A stretch of DNA of 64,000 nucleotides from Candidatus Megaera endosymbiont of Mesostigma viride (GCA_020410825.1 CP084576.1:558001-622000), one strand, 5' to 3'; numbered from the stretch's first letter, positions 37,557-46,340 are shown. The notes: generated by a model not told the origin, from the letters alone. Numbers and translations are program-made.

Positions 37557-37874
37557 CTATTCAGAAGTCAACTCCTCTTGATCTCCTGATAAATTCATAG
37601 GATTATTCTGCCGATGTTCTACAACATAAGGTAATTCTGTTTCTTCCGAGTTAGCAGTATGATGATTCTCTTTCTTCTTATGCGTCGTATGCAATTTTTG
37701 TTCTTTGTATTCTTCTGTACATAATACTCCATGCCCATGGTGAATATGGTTTTGGTTATTATCCTCTTCTGGGTCGTGCCTATTTTGTTTGACCAATTTA
37801 TATATTGCTGTTCCAATACTCAAAAATATAGAAAATGAAGTTACGGCAAGCGAAGAAATTGCTAATGGATCCAT
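37557..37874 (-). CDS. Small membrane-anchored His-rich protein, unrecognised
   Basis: A 105-residue protein with one N-terminal membrane segment (about 3-25, AISSLAVTSFSIFLSIGTAIYKL) and a polar tail rich in histidine (NHIHHGHG near 42-49, then HTTHKKKENHHT). A strong ribosome site (AGGAGG) precedes the ATG and a large inverted repeat lies about 77 bases upstream. No homologue was recognised. Its size and layout parallel the protein at 43108-43317. Metal binding is a possibility suggested only by the histidines. Coding status is supported by the ribosome site and lack of competing frames. Confidence 0.6.
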   Translation of the reverse strand: MDPLAISSLAVTSFSIFLSIGTAIYKLVKQNRHDPEEDNNQNHIHHGHGVLCTEEYKEQKLHTTHKKKENHHTANSEETELPYVVEHRQNNPMNLSGDQEELTSE

Positions 37875-37950
37875 AAAAACCTCCTAATTTAATCGTTTAA
37901 TATAAAAATAATCCAATCTGTTTGTATTATCTTTATATTGTAAGCTTACC

Positions 37951-37991
37951 ACACAAAAATTAATAAGTAATTAAAATATTAACTTTTGTGT
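37951..37991. repeat. 14-base inverted repeat upstream of the His-rich protein gene
   Basis: ACACAAAAATTAAT (37951-37964) and ATTAACTTTTGTGT (37978-37991) form a stem with one G-U type mismatch and a 13-base loop. It is 77 bases before the start codon, where it could be an operator or part of a leader. Confidence 0.4.
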
Positions 37992-38113
37992 AATAAATTT
38001 TTAACAATTATATCGTTCCTCTTTGAACAAACCCTTTCTGTATTGCAAATAAGCAAGTATAAGTTAATCGGAATAAACGTATGATGTAGGGAGATTATTT
38101 AGGAGTGCTTTGT

Positions 38114-38668
38114 TTAATTTTTTAAAAATTTTTGATAGTTAATTGGTACTTCCTTCAAATCGTTATTTAATTTAGATATTACTTCTGGTGTAATATTTAA
38201 CTCACTTTTGACATACAGTACCTGAGAAGTTGGTAACACTATATCAAGACTATATTTCTTAGCTAAATCGCCAATTATAGAGATAGTTTTCTGATGAACT
38301 ACCTCTATTGCCTGGGAATGAGCATGCTCTAATGCAATTTTTTTTTGTTGAATATTTTTTTGAATTTTACTAACGCTCTTATTAAATTTTAATACTAATG
38401 AATCAAATTTTTCTTGGCTTACCGTTTTTTGTACTTCAAGCAATTCCTGCTGGCGTTTTTTATATTCCTTTTCCTGCTCGTTTATTTCATTCTCTATAGT
38501 TTTACTAAGTTCATTAATAGATTTCCTAATAGCACCAATAGCTAAAGAATTTTCTAAAATAGATTCAACGTCAACAACTGCAATTTTAGCAGCAGCTTCA
38601 TCATAGGCGTTTGCTACTCTAAAAAAAATAATTAGAACAGTAAAAATATAAATTTTCAAAAACTTCAT
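38114..38668 (-). CDS. OmpH/Skp-like periplasmic chaperone
   Basis: About 184 residues from the ATG at 38668, which starts a clean signal peptide (MKFLKIYIFTVLIIFFRVANA); an ATG at 38710 would place extra polar residues in front and overlap holA. The mature protein begins IAVVDVESIL and contains two long helices (about 35-110, KTIENEINEQEKEYKKRQQEL) forming Skp tentacles. Skp escorts outer-membrane proteins through the periplasm. It is downstream of holA on the same strand. Length fits Skp. Confidence 0.85.
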   Translation of the reverse strand: MKFLKIYIFTVLIIFFRVANAYDEAAAKIAVVDVESILENSLAIGAIRKSINELSKTIENEINEQEKEYKKRQQELLEVQKTVSQEKFDSLVLKFNKSVSKIQKNIQQKKIALEHAHSQAIEVVHQKTISIIGDLAKKYSLDIVLPTSQVLYVKSELNITPEVISKLNNDLKEVPINYQKFLKN

Positions 38669-38690
38669 ACAGTTACAAAATAATTCCTGC

Positions 38691-39686
38691 TTAATATATC
38701 GCATAATCATGTGCAGGCAAATAAACTTCTACAAAAAAGTTAAAGTTGTTACTACTGTTTTTTACCTTAACCTCTGCTTTTTGCAAAACATCCATAACTC
38801 TTACTACATCATTTAACGAAAGTTTTTTTACATTAGCTTTAAAATCACTAACATATTTAAAAAATACCGGAGGGGAAAGAGATTTTATAGCCAAATCAAT
38901 GTTGACTCCATCTTCTATTTTGGAACATACAACAAATAAATTTATATAATACCTTATTAAAGCTCGGATCATTAGAACTTCATTAATATTTTGATTACGA
39001 AGTTTTTCTACTTCAGCTAAAAATAGCTCCGGCTCTTTTTTACTAAAAAATATGCACATTTCATCTCCATTAGCAGATAAATCCGGGCTTATAGCTACTT
39101 GTGCATCTTCATAAGTGATTTTACCTTTATTATGAGTATAATTTATCAATTTTTCTAATTCATTTTTAATGATTTGATAATCGCCCTTCAAAGATACTTT
39201 AATATAAAATAACGCTTCTTCTGAAATTGTTTTTTGATGCTTTAACGCCATCGAATTAGCAAGTTTTACTACCATGTTCTCATCATCGTAATAACAGCCG
39301 ATTGCAGCCATATGGGCAGAATCTTCAAAAAGTTTTCTAATACCAGAAGAAGGTAAAGATTCATCACCTATAAAACAAATAAAATTAGTAAAATTTCCTG
39401 TTGTTAGAAATCGCATTAATTCTTTGTTTACCGCTGAACCATTATAATCAATTTTTATTAATTCTTTTTGTTTAAAAAAATTGCTGGTATTAGCTAGAAG
39501 ATTAAGATTCGCCTCTGTAGCTTCTTTACCATTTAAATTCACACTAAAGAAATCAAATTTTTTAACCAATTGTTCAATAATAGCAGAAATAAAACCTCTG
39601 TTATGACCATATAAAAGTAAGGATTTAATAGTGCCACCAGCAATTTTTTCAATTAACTGAGATAATTGATTACTATAAAATTTCAT
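38691..39686 (-). CDS. holA: DNA polymerase III subunit delta
   Basis: About 331 residues from the ATG at 39686 (an earlier ATG at 39719 lies inside lpdA). The protein shows the HolA pattern: SLLLYGHNRGFISAIIEQLV in the first domain, FICFIGDESLPSSGIRKLFE in the middle, and a C-terminal collar domain with VLMIRALIRYYINLF. It is the clamp-loader delta subunit that opens the beta clamp. The start falls 1 base after the lpdA stop, implying translational coupling. Sequence divergence is normal for this subunit. Confidence 0.88.
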   Translation of the reverse strand: MKFYSNQLSQLIEKIAGGTIKSLLLYGHNRGFISAIIEQLVKKFDFFSVNLNGKEATEANLNLLANTSNFFKQKELIKIDYNGSAVNKELMRFLTTGNFTNFICFIGDESLPSSGIRKLFEDSAHMAAIGCYYDDENMVVKLANSMALKHQKTISEEALFYIKVSLKGDYQIIKNELEKLINYTHNKGKITYEDAQVAISPDLSANGDEMCIFFSKKEPELFLAEVEKLRNQNINEVLMIRALIRYYINLFVVCSKIEDGVNIDLAIKSLSPPVFFKYVSDFKANVKKLSLNDVVRVMDVLQKAEVKVKNSSNNFNFFVEVYLPAHDYAIY

Positions 39687-39687
39687 T

Positions 39688-41085
39688 TTATATATTAATA
39701 GCCCTTTTATCCACTGCAAGTGCTGCTTCTCTTATTGCTTCGTTAAGGGTTGGATGGGCATGAGAAGTACGGGCAATATCTTCAGCAGCGCCTCCAAATT
39801 CCATATAGGCTACAATTTCTGCAATGAGCGTCCCAGCATCAGGACCAATAATATGAGCTCCCAGGATTTTATCATTTTTGCTATCTGAAAGGATTTTCAC
39901 CATCCCTTCAGTATTACCAGCACTCCGGGCCCTGCTATTTGCCAGAAAAGGAAATTTTCCTACTTTATAGTCTATGCCAGCCTTTTTTAAGTCTTCTTCT
40001 GTCGCTCCAACACTTGCAACTTCAGGCCAAGTATATACAACCGCCGGAATTAGATTATAATTCACATGTCCTGCCTGGCCATTCATAATTTCTACTGCAG
40101 CGATGGCCTCTTCTTCTGCTTTATGCGCAAGCATTGGCCCTCTTATAACATCCCCAACTGCGTAAATATTAGAGTAATTTGTTTGAAAATAATCATTTAC
40201 ATTAATCATTCCCCGCTGATCAACTTCAATTCCCATTTCCGCCAATCCCATACCCTCAGTATTCGGTTTCCTACCAACAGAAACCAAAGCAACGTCACAA
40301 CTAATCCTACTTTCTTTACTGTCATTAACTCCGCTAGTAACCAGTTCGATCCGATCTTTAACCTGCTCAGCTTTTAACACTTTGGTACTAAGCATAAATT
40401 TAAATCCTTGTCCCTCAAGGATTTTGTAAAAAGATTTACCGATTTCCACATCAAGAGCTGGAACAATTCTCTCCGCATATTCTATAACAGTAATTTTACT
40501 TCCAAGCCTTCTCCATACAGACCCGAGCTCCAGACCTATATACCCCCCACCAATAATTACCATTTCATTTGGTACTTTTGAAAGGGATAAAGCACCTGTT
40601 GAAGAAACTATATTTTTTTCGTTAATATTTATCCCTGGAACATTAATTATCTGAGAGCCAGTAGCAATTAGGATATTTTTAGCCTTTATTTTCGTGTTAT
40701 TTGTGCCCTCAGTAATTTCAACAGTATTTGGATCAATAATTTTTGCTATCCCCTTGATTTTTCTAATTTTATTTTTAACAAAAAGGCTTTCTATCCCTTT
40801 ACACAAATCTCCTACTACTTTATCTTTTTTAGCAAGCATTCTGGCCAGATCAAGTTTTATATCAGCACTAATACCAATATCAGCAAAATGAGTTCTTGCC
40901 TCCTCGTATTTTTCAGAAAAATTTAATAAGGCTTTAGAGGGAATACACCCAACATTTAAGCAAGTTCCTCCTAAAGTGCTATGCTTTTCAATACATATGA
41001 CTTTATTCCCAAGCTGAGCCGCTCTTATTGCCCCCGTGTAACCCGCCGGTCCTGCCCCAATAACTGCTAAATCAAACTCTTCCAT
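39688..41085 (-). CDS. lpdA: Dihydrolipoamide dehydrogenase (E3)
   Basis: A 465-residue flavoenzyme that reoxidises lipoamide in pyruvate and 2-oxoglutarate dehydrogenase complexes. FAD motif VIGAGPAGYTGAIRAAQLG (about 8-26), the redox disulfide in GGTCLNVGCIPSK (C43/C48 region), the NAD motif VIIGGGYIGLELG (about 173-185), and the dimer-interface HAHPTLNE near 440 with the catalytic histidine are all present. It is the first gene of an lpdA-holA-skp run. The E1 and E2 genes are not in the window. Confidence 0.97.
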   Translation of the reverse strand: MEEFDLAVIGAGPAGYTGAIRAAQLGNKVICIEKHSTLGGTCLNVGCIPSKALLNFSEKYEEARTHFADIGISADIKLDLARMLAKKDKVVGDLCKGIESLFVKNKIRKIKGIAKIIDPNTVEITEGTNNTKIKAKNILIATGSQIINVPGININEKNIVSSTGALSLSKVPNEMVIIGGGYIGLELGSVWRRLGSKITVIEYAERIVPALDVEIGKSFYKILEGQGFKFMLSTKVLKAEQVKDRIELVTSGVNDSKESRISCDVALVSVGRKPNTEGMGLAEMGIEVDQRGMINVNDYFQTNYSNIYAVGDVIRGPMLAHKAEEEAIAAVEIMNGQAGHVNYNLIPAVVYTWPEVASVGATEEDLKKAGIDYKVGKFPFLANSRARSAGNTEGMVKILSDSKNDKILGAHIIGPDAGTLIAEIVAYMEFGGAAEDIARTSHAHPTLNEAIREAALAVDKRAINI

Positions 41086-41178
41086 AGAAATAGATCCTCT
41101 AAATAATATAGTAAAATTTCAGTTTCAATCGGTAAATGATAGCATAATAAAAGTCTAAAACACAAGGAAGCTTTAACA

Positions 41179-41922
41179 TTATCCCGAAAAATTTTCTGCT
41201 TTTAACTTTATTGAGCCTTTTGCCGGACTAGATACTAAGCTAATTAGATTTATTTTATCTAGAAAATTACGCTCATAGTTTTTTATATAGTTATACATTG
41301 GTTTTGTAATAGAGTAGTTTATCCTATTATTAATTGCATTTGTTTCTCCAAAGCTCTTTAAGGCCCTCATGAATAAAATTGGATTTTTATATTCTAGTTC
41401 TATCGTTTCGCAATCAATTATATTTTCAGCAAAACCTGCTTGTTGCATAAGAGGTGTCATATCTTCAAATTTAATAAAAGGAGAAATATGGGGAAAGTGA
41501 GAAATGTTATGTTCCTCTTCTGCTAGAAATAAAAGTTTTCTTAGATGATTCAGGCTACCTGAACCGGCAAAATTACAAACAAAAATACCATCATTTTTTA
41601 GAACGTCTTTCACTTTAAATAAAAATTTTTGTACGTCATTTAACCAATGAAATCCAAATGGAAATAGTACGAGGTCCAGTGATTTTTTTTCTATTAAAAC
41701 AAGCTGGTCTAGTTCAGTATAATTTAAATTATAGGGATTATTAATAGGAAACATATGGTAATTGCCAAAACCCAGGACTAATCCTTCCTTATAAGTTTTA
41801 TCTATCGGTTCTAATCGCTGTATTAAATCAGAATAGAGGAATCGGTAAAAATCTGAATTTTTAATATTATCAATAGAACTAGCTTTACGGCTCTTTACCA
41901 AATCTTGATTAAATATCATCAT
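41179..41922 (-). CDS. SAM-dependent methyltransferase (BioC/NDUFAF5-like)
   Basis: A 247-residue class I methyltransferase. The N-terminus has DLVKSRKASSI and FLYSDLIQRLEPI, matching the BioC/NDUFAF5-type (complex I assembly factor) group in alphaproteobacteria; LVLFPFGFHWLND, DVLKNDGIFVCNFAGSGSLNHLRK and ISPFIKFEDMTPLMQQAGF follow. The usual glycine-rich motif I is weak (VLGFGNYHM). It overlaps the transglycosylase gene by 4 bases, so the two are translated together. Substrate is uncertain. Confidence 0.78.
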   Translation of the reverse strand: MMIFNQDLVKSRKASSIDNIKNSDFYRFLYSDLIQRLEPIDKTYKEGLVLGFGNYHMFPINNPYNLNYTELDQLVLIEKKSLDLVLFPFGFHWLNDVQKFLFKVKDVLKNDGIFVCNFAGSGSLNHLRKLLFLAEEEHNISHFPHISPFIKFEDMTPLMQQAGFAENIIDCETIELEYKNPILFMRALKSFGETNAINNRINYSITKPMYNYIKNYERNFLDKINLISLVSSPAKGSIKLKAENFSG

Positions 41923-42683
41923 CGTTGGTATACTTTACTCCCAAACCAATCTTCATGTTGAATTTTATCTGCATTAATACGTTTTGAAGAATTTTTATTT
42001 CTACTTACTACATAGCGATCATTTTTTTTAGTAAATAAATCCTGGGAAGAACTTTTACGATAAGAATTAAGGTATCTCTTATTGTAAGAAACGCTATATG
42101 CAACTTTGCGTAAGTTGGCATTATATTCATACATAGACTGATTAATTTTATCAACATTATAACGGTATTTAGCAGCAAGATGCTCAGTTGCAGAATGATA
42201 CCTCCCTATAGCCTTTTCCATTGAACCTAATTTCTTCCTATTTTCGCTTAAGAAATAAGCTCCATATGCAATATTGCTTCTGGGAGAAAAAGCCTGATTT
42301 AAAGACGAAAAAGCTTCCGGATGGTGCTTTAAATTAATTTGCATACATCCTACATCTATATTATTATTCCCCATCATAAACTGCATTCTTACATATCTTA
42401 TTGCCTCATTCTGGGTTCTAAAATGGTAGCTCTTACCTTCTTTGTTATTCATCACCGTCCAAGGCCAAACCAGCGAAATATTATGGCGAGGGTGTTTTTT
42501 TGCGGTTTCATGCAGAGAAATAGCATGCAAACTATTACCCGGCAAACCATACTTTTTTTCGAAATAAGAAAACACACTTGAACATTTCCTTGATTCCTTA
42601 AGTTCATAATCTATACTTGCGTAAGTAGAATTAGCAAAGGTAAAAGCTATTGAGAAGATGATCGTCAAGAAAATAGTTCGCAT
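41919..42683 (-). CDS. Periplasmic lytic transglycosylase (SLT/VirB1-like)
   Basis: A 254-residue protein with a signal peptide (about 1-22, ending TYASIDY). The SLT-type domain is at about 38-175: SLHETAK carries the catalytic glutamate position, NIDVGCMQINLKHHPEAF is the family's DVG-MQIN motif, and AIGRYHSATEHLAAKY follows. Such enzymes cut peptidoglycan for growth or for assembling secretion apparatus. The C-terminus is lysine- and serine-rich. It is the upstream partner of the methyltransferase gene. Confidence 0.85.
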   Translation of the reverse strand: MRTIFLTIIFSIAFTFANSTYASIDYELKESRKCSSVFSYFEKKYGLPGNSLHAISLHETAKKHPRHNISLVWPWTVMNNKEGKSYHFRTQNEAIRYVRMQFMMGNNNIDVGCMQINLKHHPEAFSSLNQAFSPRSNIAYGAYFLSENRKKLGSMEKAIGRYHSATEHLAAKYRYNVDKINQSMYEYNANLRKVAYSVSYNKRYLNSYRKSSSQDLFTKKNDRYVVSRNKNSSKRINADKIQHEDWFGSKVYQR

Positions 42684-42747
42684 TTTACCCGTTAAAGATT
42701 AATCATACTAAATATCTTAATTTGATAAAGCTTACCAGGCAAGTAAA

Positions 42748-43059
42748 ATGGATAAATATAAAGAAATTTTCCTTCCTTTAAGCAATAAAAGCTTCAATTT
42801 TTATGTAAAAGTAAAAGCTAGCGGTAAGCAGGATAGCATCGATGGAGTAATTTACATAGACGGCATATGGTATATAAAATTAACTGTAAAAGAAGTTCCA
42901 GAAAATGGAAAAGCTAATAAAGCAATCATAGATTTTTTATCACGTAGATGGTCGATACCAAAAAAAGCAATTACTCTCGTTAAAGGTACATCAAGTAATT
43001 ATAAAATTCTAAATATCAAGAGCGAAAACTGGAATCCATACAATGCAGATTTAATATAG
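42748..43059 (+). CDS. DUF167 (YggU-like) protein
   Basis: A 103-residue protein with the DUF167 core: FNFYVKVKASGKQDSIDGV, then LTVKEVPENGKANKAIIDFLSRRW and a C-terminal ITLVKGTSSNYKILNI. The fold is small alpha/beta; the function is unknown. It stands alone on the plus strand, divergent from the transglycosylase operon. Confidence 0.88.
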   Translation: MDKYKEIFLPLSNKSFNFYVKVKASGKQDSIDGVIYIDGIWYIKLTVKEVPENGKANKAIIDFLSRRWSIPKKAITLVKGTSSNYKILNIKSENWNPYNADLI

Positions 43060-43107
43060 ATCCCAGCTCCTATAAGATAATCCTTGTGCTAATAATATAG
43101 CTTTTGC

Positions 43108-43317
43108 TTAAGACTCAGTATGGGCTTCTGTAATCGATATTTCCCCTACCAACTCCTTGTGGTCAGGATGATCTACCCTGTGATGATTATCATCGTGATT
43201 TACCAGAAGGTTAGGTAGCTTGGAATAGTTATATTTATCGTATATTAATTTGCTAAAAGATATAGAACTTAACATGCACATAATACCGTTAGTTACCATC
43301 ATAAATAGCTCAAACAT
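43108..43317 (-). CDS. Small membrane-anchored His-rich protein, unrecognised
   Basis: A 69-residue protein with an N-terminal hydrophobic segment (about 1-22, FELFMMVTNGIMCMLSSIS) and a polar tail with HDDNHHRVDHPDHKE (about 40-54). A very strong purine-rich ribosome site (GAGGGGGAG) precedes the ATG. It is the same general design as the protein at 37557-37874, although the two are not clearly homologous. A large inverted repeat lies 57 bases upstream. No function is proposed. Confidence 0.55.
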   Translation of the reverse strand: MFELFMMVTNGIMCMLSSISFSKLIYDKYNYSKLPNLLVNHDDNHHRVDHPDHKELVGEISITEAHTES

Positions 43318-43666
43318 AACTCCCCCTCTATAAAATTAAAACGCCTTAGAAGCTTAAAAACCGCAAATTAATTTATAGTATTTGTTATGGTACTCTTGAA
43401 GGTTAGTTGGTCCTACAAATACTATATAATAATTTTAGCTAATATTAATTAAAAAAGTATTAAGAAATTAATGTTAATTTAATTTTTTTCTCACTTAACA
43501 GAAATGAGCAAAAGAAAAAGCAGGATGCTTTAATAGCTGGATTTCTCATAAAGCAAGCTAACTTGAGTCTATAAGTAATAAATTTAAGTATAGAATCTAA
43601 GAATTTTATCATATATAAATAAAAATAATCCTAGTTTTATTCAAAAGGCAGAAATACCCTAAGGTT
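43318..43666. other. Gene-free stretch with a 12-base inverted repeat
   Basis: No gene is supported here. TATAGTATTTGT at 43374-43385 and ACAAATACTATA at 43415-43426 are exact reverse complements separated by 29 bases, so a long hairpin could form in the leader of the minus-strand gene at 43317. The rest is AT-rich. Confidence 0.5.
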
Positions 43667-44101
43667 ATGTTATTACTTAAACCGGTTTACTTTTATAATT
43701 TAGGTTATTTAGCAACTTATTTGATTATTAGATATAAAGTTTATATCGGTGAATATCGGAGAAAAATTACGCAAGAGTTTAGCATAATTGATATAAAAGC
43801 CCATCATTACGTTCTCGTATATGAAAAACAGATAATTGGCATAACTAGAATAATGTATGAAAACGGTATAGCAGATTTAGCTAGAGTAACCGTTATTAAG
43901 AAATACAGGAATCGTGGTTACGGGAAAGAACTGGTAAAACAGGTTATTAATGAAGTAAAAAATAGCCAGAAGGCAAAAATAATAAGGCTCCACATAAGTG
44001 ATGAAGCTTTGTTGGATTTTTATAAACAGTTTGGTTTTAAGGAAAACGGAGAAGTCTATTTTCATAATGTTGCAACCATCAGTATGATAAAAGTTCTTTA
44101 A
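43667..44101 (+). CDS. GNAT acetyltransferase
   Basis: A 144-residue N-acetyltransferase. The acetyl-CoA binding motif is RNRGYGKELVKQVINEV (about 83-99) after IADLARVTVIKKY; the C-terminus RLHISDEALLDFYKQFGFKENGEVY completes the fold and resembles ElaA-like members. The N-terminus has IIRYKVYIGEYRR, typical of that group. Substrate unknown. An upstream part of the coding frame may not be translated; the chosen ATG is at 43667. Confidence 0.85.
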   Translation: MLLLKPVYFYNLGYLATYLIIRYKVYIGEYRRKITQEFSIIDIKAHHYVLVYEKQIIGITRIMYENGIADLARVTVIKKYRNRGYGKELVKQVINEVKNSQKAKIIRLHISDEALLDFYKQFGFKENGEVYFHNVATISMIKVL

Positions 44102-44264
44102 TAGTAAGTATGAATATCAACCTCCATATAGCAACATAGTTTACCATGAGAAGTAAACCAAAAAAATCCACTCCTCTATTACCTCTCTTTAAAAAGATAG
44201 GCTAAAAAATCGAGCAAATAGTTTTTAGAAAAGATAGTTCATTTCACTTAAACAACGTACATAT

Positions 44265-44714
44265 CTATTTGCTAGTTAAAGAATACATTAGCTTACTAAT
44301 TAGATCTTCTATATTAATCGAAGACTGTGTAAATTTAAACTTACCATTCTCTTTTAAATTATCATCAGCAGATCCAGGGTTAATTCTTATATATTTGCCA
44401 CCAAGTAATCCACTAGTAGATACTATAGCTCTTGAATCAGAAGGAATATCTATACCTTTTTTGATCTTTAGCCGTGCAACAGCAAAATAAGTACCATTTT
44501 CAAGCGTTACATTATCAATATAACCTATTTTAATTCCAGAAAGCTTAACGTCGTTACCTTCTGCAACACCCTCAATATTTTGAAAATAAGCATTTAAAAA
44601 ATAACCCTCACCATCTTCCCCAGAATCACTGATTTTGTAAAAAAACATAAAAGAAAATATGGCTAAACAAATAACAACAAAACCTACAACAGTTTCAATT
44701 ACTCTCTCTTTCAT
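44265..44714 (-). CDS. mlaD: MlaD family lipid transport protein
   Basis: A 149-residue single-pass inner-membrane protein with a periplasmic MCE domain. The N-terminal anchor ETVVGFVVICLAIFSFMFFY is followed by the MCE core: FQNIEGVAEGNDVKLSGIKIGYIDNV and SGLLGGKYIRINPG. MlaD forms the hexameric ring that shuttles phospholipids between the membranes. Length fits the short alphaproteobacterial form. It starts 16 bases after the NDUFA12 homologue. Confidence 0.93.
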   Translation of the reverse strand: MKERVIETVVGFVVICLAIFSFMFFYKISDSGEDGEGYFLNAYFQNIEGVAEGNDVKLSGIKIGYIDNVTLENGTYFAVARLKIKKGIDIPSDSRAIVSTSGLLGGKYIRINPGSADDNLKENGKFKFTQSSINIEDLISKLMYSLTSK

Positions 44715-44730
44715 AAAAATCTCGAATTAT

Positions 44731-45057
44731 TTACGGTTTCCACTTAATATAAACAGGCGATTTATCTCCTGTTGACGGTTCATAAGCATATTTTGTACCT
44801 GTCAAATTAGGCTCAAAATCTCTTTCCCACTCAAATTTCTTTTTGTTACCGATCGGAAATTCATCAGTCATATAATGAAGCCAAGCATGCCACATAGGAG
44901 GGACTTTAGAAGATAAATCAAGACCGTTATATATAACTAATCTTTTATTTTTCCCTAGGTAGTTCCTAAAACAACTAATATAATATTCATTCCCAAAATC
45001 ATCTTCCCCTATTTTTTTAGCACATATCTTCGCTAAAAACTTATCTATGAACGACAT
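44731..45057 (-). CDS. NADH:ubiquinone oxidoreductase NDUFA12 family protein
   Basis: A 108-residue homologue of the mitochondrial complex I accessory subunit NDUFA12, typical of alphaproteobacteria. The core GEDDFGNEYYISCF, VIYNGLDLSSKVPPMWHAWLHYMTDEFP and YEPSTGDKSPVYIKWKP is conserved. It associates with the peripheral arm of complex I. It overlaps rnhA by 17 bases and precedes mlaD, an arrangement suggesting one transcript. Confidence 0.95.
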   Translation of the reverse strand: MSFIDKFLAKICAKKIGEDDFGNEYYISCFRNYLGKNKRLVIYNGLDLSSKVPPMWHAWLHYMTDEFPIGNKKKFEWERDFEPNLTGTKYAYEPSTGDKSPVYIKWKP

Positions 45058-45532
45058 TTATCTTCTCCCACTTTGCCATTTCCCTCCCCTTCACTGCTAG
45101 CTTATCAGCTATTATGTTACCATAATTATCTGAATGACCTTTTACCCAATGCCATATAATAACATGCAGAGCAATCTCCTCCTCCAATTTTTGCCATAGC
45201 TGAGCATTCTTAACAGGTTTATTGTCACTTTTAAGCCAATTATTCCTACGCCAATTGTGAATCCATTTTGTAATACCCAGCTGAAGATATTTGCTGTCAG
45301 TATATAGATTGACAGTACAAGGTTTTTTAAGTATTTTCAATGCTTCTATAGCAGCTACTATTTCCATCTGATTATTAGTAGTTTCATGGCTATAACCAAA
45401 AATCTCTTTAGTTATTTTTTTTGAGCCATCCTCTCCATCTCCATACTCTAGGTATGCTCCCCATCCTCCTGGCCCAGGATTACCAGAACAAGCCCCGTCT
45501 GTGTATATATTAAGTACCGGTTTTGGCGGCAT
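45041..45532 (-). CDS. rnhA: Ribonuclease HI
   Basis: A 163-residue endonuclease that cleaves RNA in RNA-DNA hybrids. Active-site residues are visible in YTDGACSGNPGPGG (D near residue 11), NNQMEIVAAIEAL (glutamate) and LYTDSKYL (aspartate), with the basic helix KWIHNWRRNNWLKSDNKPVKN and HWVKGHSDN. Length is normal. It abuts sspB (start codon immediately after) and overlaps the NDUFA12 gene. Confidence 0.97.
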   Translation of the reverse strand: MPPKPVLNIYTDGACSGNPGPGGWGAYLEYGDGEDGSKKITKEIFGYSHETTNNQMEIVAAIEALKILKKPCTVNLYTDSKYLQLGITKWIHNWRRNNWLKSDNKPVKNAQLWQKLEEEIALHVIIWHWVKGHSDNYGNIIADKLAVKGREMAKWEKINVVHR

Positions 45533-46054
45533 TTAATATACACTCCCTTCTTCACTTTTTTTTCTAAATTTATCAAAAGCTACAACTGTCGCTTCTTTAT
45601 TATTTATTTTAGCTTTTTTATTATCAGTAAGTTTAAATTTTGAAGGTAAAATATCTGCTTTATTTACATAAGAATTACTTTTACCGAGTTTAGCCTCATT
45701 AGACACCGCAAACTGAAATCCAAAATTGGCTACTGGATCTAAAAAACTCGTTATAGTATTAAATGGCACTTCAACTGTTTCAGTTATTCCACTAAAGGTA
45801 ATATTAACTGTAAATTTTTCATCTAAAACTGTTAGATTTTTAAATTGGTGCTGTAAAATAATAGTAATTTCTTTGGGATATTTTTGCTTAACTGGTTTCG
45901 ATAACACAACCCCTTGAGCATTAGTACGAAAAGATATATAAATGCTCCGATCATCAGAAATTCCATTACTTTGTATGTCCTTAAGTATTTTTTTTAAAAT
46001 ATCCAGTACTGATTTATCTATCAAATGTCGATAATCAAATGTCATAACATACAT
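45533..46054 (-). CDS. sspB: ClpXP adaptor SspB, alphaproteobacterial type
   Basis: A 173-residue adaptor that tethers ssrA-tagged proteins to ClpXP. The fold region covers about 1-120: FDYRHLIDKSVLDILKKILKDIQSNG, YISFRTNAQGVVLSKPVKQKYP, TIILQHQFKNL, NITFSGITETVEVPFNTITSFLDPVANFGFQF. The C-terminal linker is charged and disordered and ends in a short ClpX-docking-like tail. Translation may begin at M1 or M4. It lies directly downstream of the permuted tmRNA gene on the same strand, so tag and adaptor are neighbours. rnhA follows without a gap. Confidence 0.9.
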   Translation of the reverse strand: MYVMTFDYRHLIDKSVLDILKKILKDIQSNGISDDRSIYISFRTNAQGVVLSKPVKQKYPKEITIILQHQFKNLTVLDEKFTVNITFSGITETVEVPFNTITSFLDPVANFGFQFAVSNEAKLGKSNSYVNKADILPSKFKLTDNKKAKINNKEATVVAFDKFRKKSEEGSVY

Positions 46055-46067
46055 ATAAATTAAATTA

Positions 46068-46340
46068 GGGCTTTTCTGTTGCCAGGCAAGCCCCCAGCCC
46101 CGTGGCTTAGTTACTACAATTAAGCAGCAACAGCCGCAAGACGATTGTTATTATCGTTTGCATTTACTTTTTTTGACCCTAAATCACAAGGATTCGGTGG
46201 TATCATACCGGGTAAAAATTATTCCTTTATTAAGCACGTCGATCCTATTTCACCCCCATAAAGCTTGGTGGAGGCGTCGGGTACCGCCCCCGAGTCCGCA
46301 ACTTCTATTCCAAATAACGTTTATTACCATAGCCCATACA
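46068..46340 (-). ncRNA. ssrA: tmRNA, circularly permuted two-piece form
   Basis: On the minus strand the acceptor piece comes first: a T-arm-like region and CGCCTCC with CCA ending at 46266. After a short spacer the coding piece starts at 46257 with GGGGGTGAAATAGGATCGAC, the counterpart of the canonical tmRNA 5' end, and GGGGGTG pairs with CGCCTCC. The tag frame is at 46161-46120 and encodes ANDNNNRLAAVAA plus a stop. A pseudoknot-like GGGCTTGCC region near 46070-46095 closes it. The permuted order is an alphaproteobacterial hallmark. The outer ends are estimates. Confidence 0.88.
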
